DNA from: Pyrrhoderma lamaoense
Taxonomy: Eukaryota > Basidiomycota > Agaricomycetes > Hymenochaetales > Hymenochaetaceae
Reading direction: 5' to 3'
Length of the DNA: 64,000 nucleotides
NCBI GenBank assembly: GCA_002794735.1
Contig: NBAZ01000010.1
Location: 744,001 to 808,000, forward strand
The notes below the pieces were generated by a model. That model had not been told where the DNA came from. It saw nothing but the letters and a program-made list of their open reading frames with translations, and searched no databases. Both the position numbers and the translations under genes were made by a program. Shown in pieces: positions 61,501-64,000 of this stretch (position 1 is the first letter of the stretch; the number at the start of each line of letters is the position of its first letter).

Positions 61501-63083
61501 CCCATCGTGGGCTCAATAAACTGGAAAGGACATTCAGTACCTGACAGAGGGTATATTCTCAGCCTGTCGTACCCTCCTTGCGACTACCTCGCTCGATCAT
61601 ATTCAGAATTGTGCGTTATGCATAGGTTATACGCCTTCATTAACACCAAACGCGCATCGTTTGTATTTGGCGATTCATGCTCGTTTTGTGTCTGATTATC
61701 ATTCTAGGTTGTTTGAGAGATGTGCGGATTAAGCAAGTGTTTATGTTATTTAATTCATTGCGCATCCACAACCCCATCCGAGTTCGGAAGAGAAGAGATG
61801 TACAGCATTTCCGCATTCTTTCCCTCTTATCTTCGTCCTCGGAGGAGTATACTACCATCCGAAACACCCGTCCGACAAGTCCGCATTTCACTCCCTTTCC
61901 TGAAAATTCATTACTTCTTACTTCGCGGTCTGGTCTTCATAGGTAAACAAACCGCATGTATAGCAAACGTGAAAAAAAAAAGCAGGTTTTAATTTGGCTC
62001 TCATAATCTTTTCATTGGTATTAGTGAATCTTTGTTTTCGTACAATAAGCAAAGCGGGGGCCCGCTTATGATGGTTATCCTCCGAGATTCTCAGAGAACC
62101 TTCTATCTTACATATTCTTCTCACTCCCACCCGCTATACTCTCCGAGGCACCTCAATCCGTTTGGTGATCCTTGAGATGACCTCGACCCCGAACCTCTTC
62201 CCCATGGGGTTTTAATTCTTTTTCCGCTCCACAAGATTATTTGGTGAGAGCTAAGCTATCTACTTGTAGATGAATTTAATTTTACTTGGAGTTTTTTTTA
62301 ACTATTATCTATTTCTTTATACTATTCACATTCAACTTTTTTCCGACTATTAGCTTTCCCTTCACCTTCTTCCTTCTTTACCTCCACCCTTCTGTGCTCT
62401 CCACCTTCCTTCATCTGCGTTAATTCAAGATCCGAACTGTCTAGACCTGGGGGCTCCGGATCTGGGTTTTCTTTTTTTAATACGTGCCTGCTACTTCTTC
62501 TTAGGCCAAGACTGAAGGGAAGGCTTCTCATTAGTATTCCAGTTTACTCTTCTCTGTCCTTCTCCCGAATAGTACTTCTTCTTGATACTGATAGAGCCAA
62601 CCTTGATGCGGGAAGGAAGGTGAATAGAGAAGGTCTTCTACCTTCTAATATCCTGTACTTAAATGTGGTAGCCAGCAAGCTTGTTTATGTACATTTGGCA
62701 ACTGCTTTGAGGCTAAGCGTAGCGCTAACTCTAGCGACAGAAGACTGTGAGATGGGTCGAGGTTATTGAATGGTATTTGTTTCTAGTGTCGTGTGCGCGC
62801 ATACTTTGAATTCCTTTCGGAGTTTCGGCTGGGAGGAGATGGATATCGTGATTGGTAGCCAACGCATTGAGTAGAGTTTCAAAATTTCGAGTAAATGCAA
62901 CTTGCTTATGCTTGTAGAAGATGTATGAGGGGCTAGGCTTCGCGGGTATGTCACTGTCACTGAAGTATGTAAATGTAGGCACAAGCGCAATTGTAAGTAT
63001 TAAGAAGTTAACATGCGACATATACATGTGGTATCATAGAAGAGTGGTGAGAAGGGAAGTGAACTGCGGAACATGCGTTGAAG

Positions 63084-63113
63084 TTATGTTATGTTATATT
63101 ATGTTGTGTCATG
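63084..63113. repeat. Degenerate pentanucleotide microsatellite (TTATG)n
   Basis: Six consecutive 5-nt units: TTATG, TTATG, TTATA, TTATG, TTGTG, TCATG. It decays toward its right end. It lies in non-coding sequence. Confidence 0.75.
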
Positions 63114-63465
63114 CCTAAATCCGAACTCAAATCCGATTCCGACTTGATGAGGGAAAATGAGCTTCTACAAGTGGTGAATATATAATTTTACACATGTAAC
63201 GTAACAATCCATACAAGTCTAACTAAAGAGGGGGAAGGGTGTGTAAATGCTGATAACATAAGAAGGTAGGCTTTGAGAGGAGGACCCCGAGGGGAAGAAG
63301 AGAAAAGAAGTATAGGGGCAGTATGAGTTATTACAACTTGGGGAGGAGAGTTTGGGATAAGGGGAGGTAATTGATACTCTCTCTGACTTGAATAAGCTCT
63401 CGGTGCGATACATCGCATCTCATTTCTATTTCGTATTTGACATATTTGATACTATAAAGAAGATC

Positions 63466-63556
63466 AAAACCAAGAGCTCACCGGAGCTTGGTTTTTTATC
63501 AAGTTTAGTTTAGAGAGAGGGTTTTTCTCTAAGGCTTGACGGGGGGGAGGAAGCCT
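63466..63556. other. Three consecutive stem-loops
   Basis: Hairpin 1 pairs 63466-63479 with 63484-63495 (12 pairs, one bulged A, loop ACCG), followed by Ts to 63497. Hairpin 2 pairs TTAGAGA (63510-63516) with TCTCTAA (63526-63532). Hairpin 3 pairs AGGCTT (63532-63537) with AAGCCT (63551-63556) around a G-rich loop. They lie end to end in non-coding DNA. Function unknown. Confidence 0.6.
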
Positions 63557-64000
63557 GATACCTGGAATGGTCTACTAACTAGTACTTTTTTGGGGGATGA
63601 AACATGAATATGATGTGGAGTATCTTGGCTGCGGCTCTGCTATCTAGTGTTTGGGGTGGAAGGGAAAGGAATATTGATTGCAGGAATATGCATGTAACGC
63701 AGGTTTCAAGGCTTGTTTTATTATTCTTTTAATTTAGATTAAGACCTATAAGTGTATAATAGTATAAAAATTATTTGCTCTCAAATTCAAAATATTTAGA
63801 TAGCTTATGTTATGTTTACGGTAATTGGGTCCTTGTGTGGCTTTATCATACAACTACCTTTACGTTTGTATATAATTGTTTGTTTAATAGTCAATTGACT
63901 ACTGTATTTGCCACCGCGCGCCAACAGTGACTCTCCTAGACCATACATACAAATTTGTGCTTCTACATCTATATCAATCAATAAAAACACACAAATAAGA

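Larger units (their letters stand above)
58503..64000. other. Gene-poor 5.5-kb end of the window
   Basis: No family-matching exon was found on either strand. The first part (58,520-59,200) is pyrimidine-rich and gives meaningless hydrophobic open stretches. Open stretches at 59802-60086, 60529-60828, 61129-61335 and 61411-61695 are each under 100 codons, lack motifs and could not be spliced together. This could be long UTRs, promoter DNA, non-coding transcripts or decayed transposon sequence; I cannot tell which. Confidence 0.5.

Overview
The window is nuclear DNA from a filamentous basidiomycete, most likely Agaricomycotina. Genes are dense on both strands. Nearly every gene is cut by several short introns (about 45-65 nt) with GT..AG ends and CTAAC/CTGAC-like branch sites. 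The best protein resemblances are to mushroom-forming fungi: the ATG18, MRS2, ChAPs, Derlin and tRNA ligase types, a WOPR-box regulator, F-box families and basidiomycete-only disordered proteins. There are two tRNA genes. I see no intact transposon, virus, CRISPR array or rRNA.

Left part (1-23 kb): a RECQ1-type helicase running off the left edge; the mitochondrial Mg channel MRS2; a nucleotidyltransferase-fold-like gene; Derlin; orotate phosphoribosyltransferase (URA5); a DUF202-type membrane protein; a WOPR-box (Gti1/Pac2) regulator; a NIPA-type Mg transporter; tRNA-Val; a CCDC6-like coiled-coil protein; an exomer ChAPs protein; and eIF3g.

Middle (23-46 kb): an F-box gene with an in-frame UAG; a secreted GMC oxidoreductase; an E(z)/EZH2-type SET gene; NF-YB; a disordered basidiomycete protein; an F-box/LRR-like gene; tRNA ligase TRL1; ATG18; and a second, degenerate E(z)-type gene on the opposite strand about 10 kb from the first.

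Right part (46-64 kb): a two-TM membrane protein; tRNA-Leu; two convergent paralogues of a beta-rich, PPYSP-containing family (DUF7330-like); cyclophilin A; a long Ser-rich disordered protein; and about 5.5 kb of gene-poor DNA with a cluster of three hairpins near its end.

Most genes are housekeeping and do not form a pathway cluster. The most notable content is the pair of PRC2-catalytic-subunit-like genes. One keeps the SET catalytic signature. The other has lost the catalytic Asn-His pair's His and the downstream Asn-Cys, and has a frame break in its CXC domain. Separately, at least nine coding regions have single-base frame breaks at mono-nucleotide runs. I read these mainly as under- or over-called homopolymers in the assembly, so gene models should be repaired before any pseudogene claim is made.
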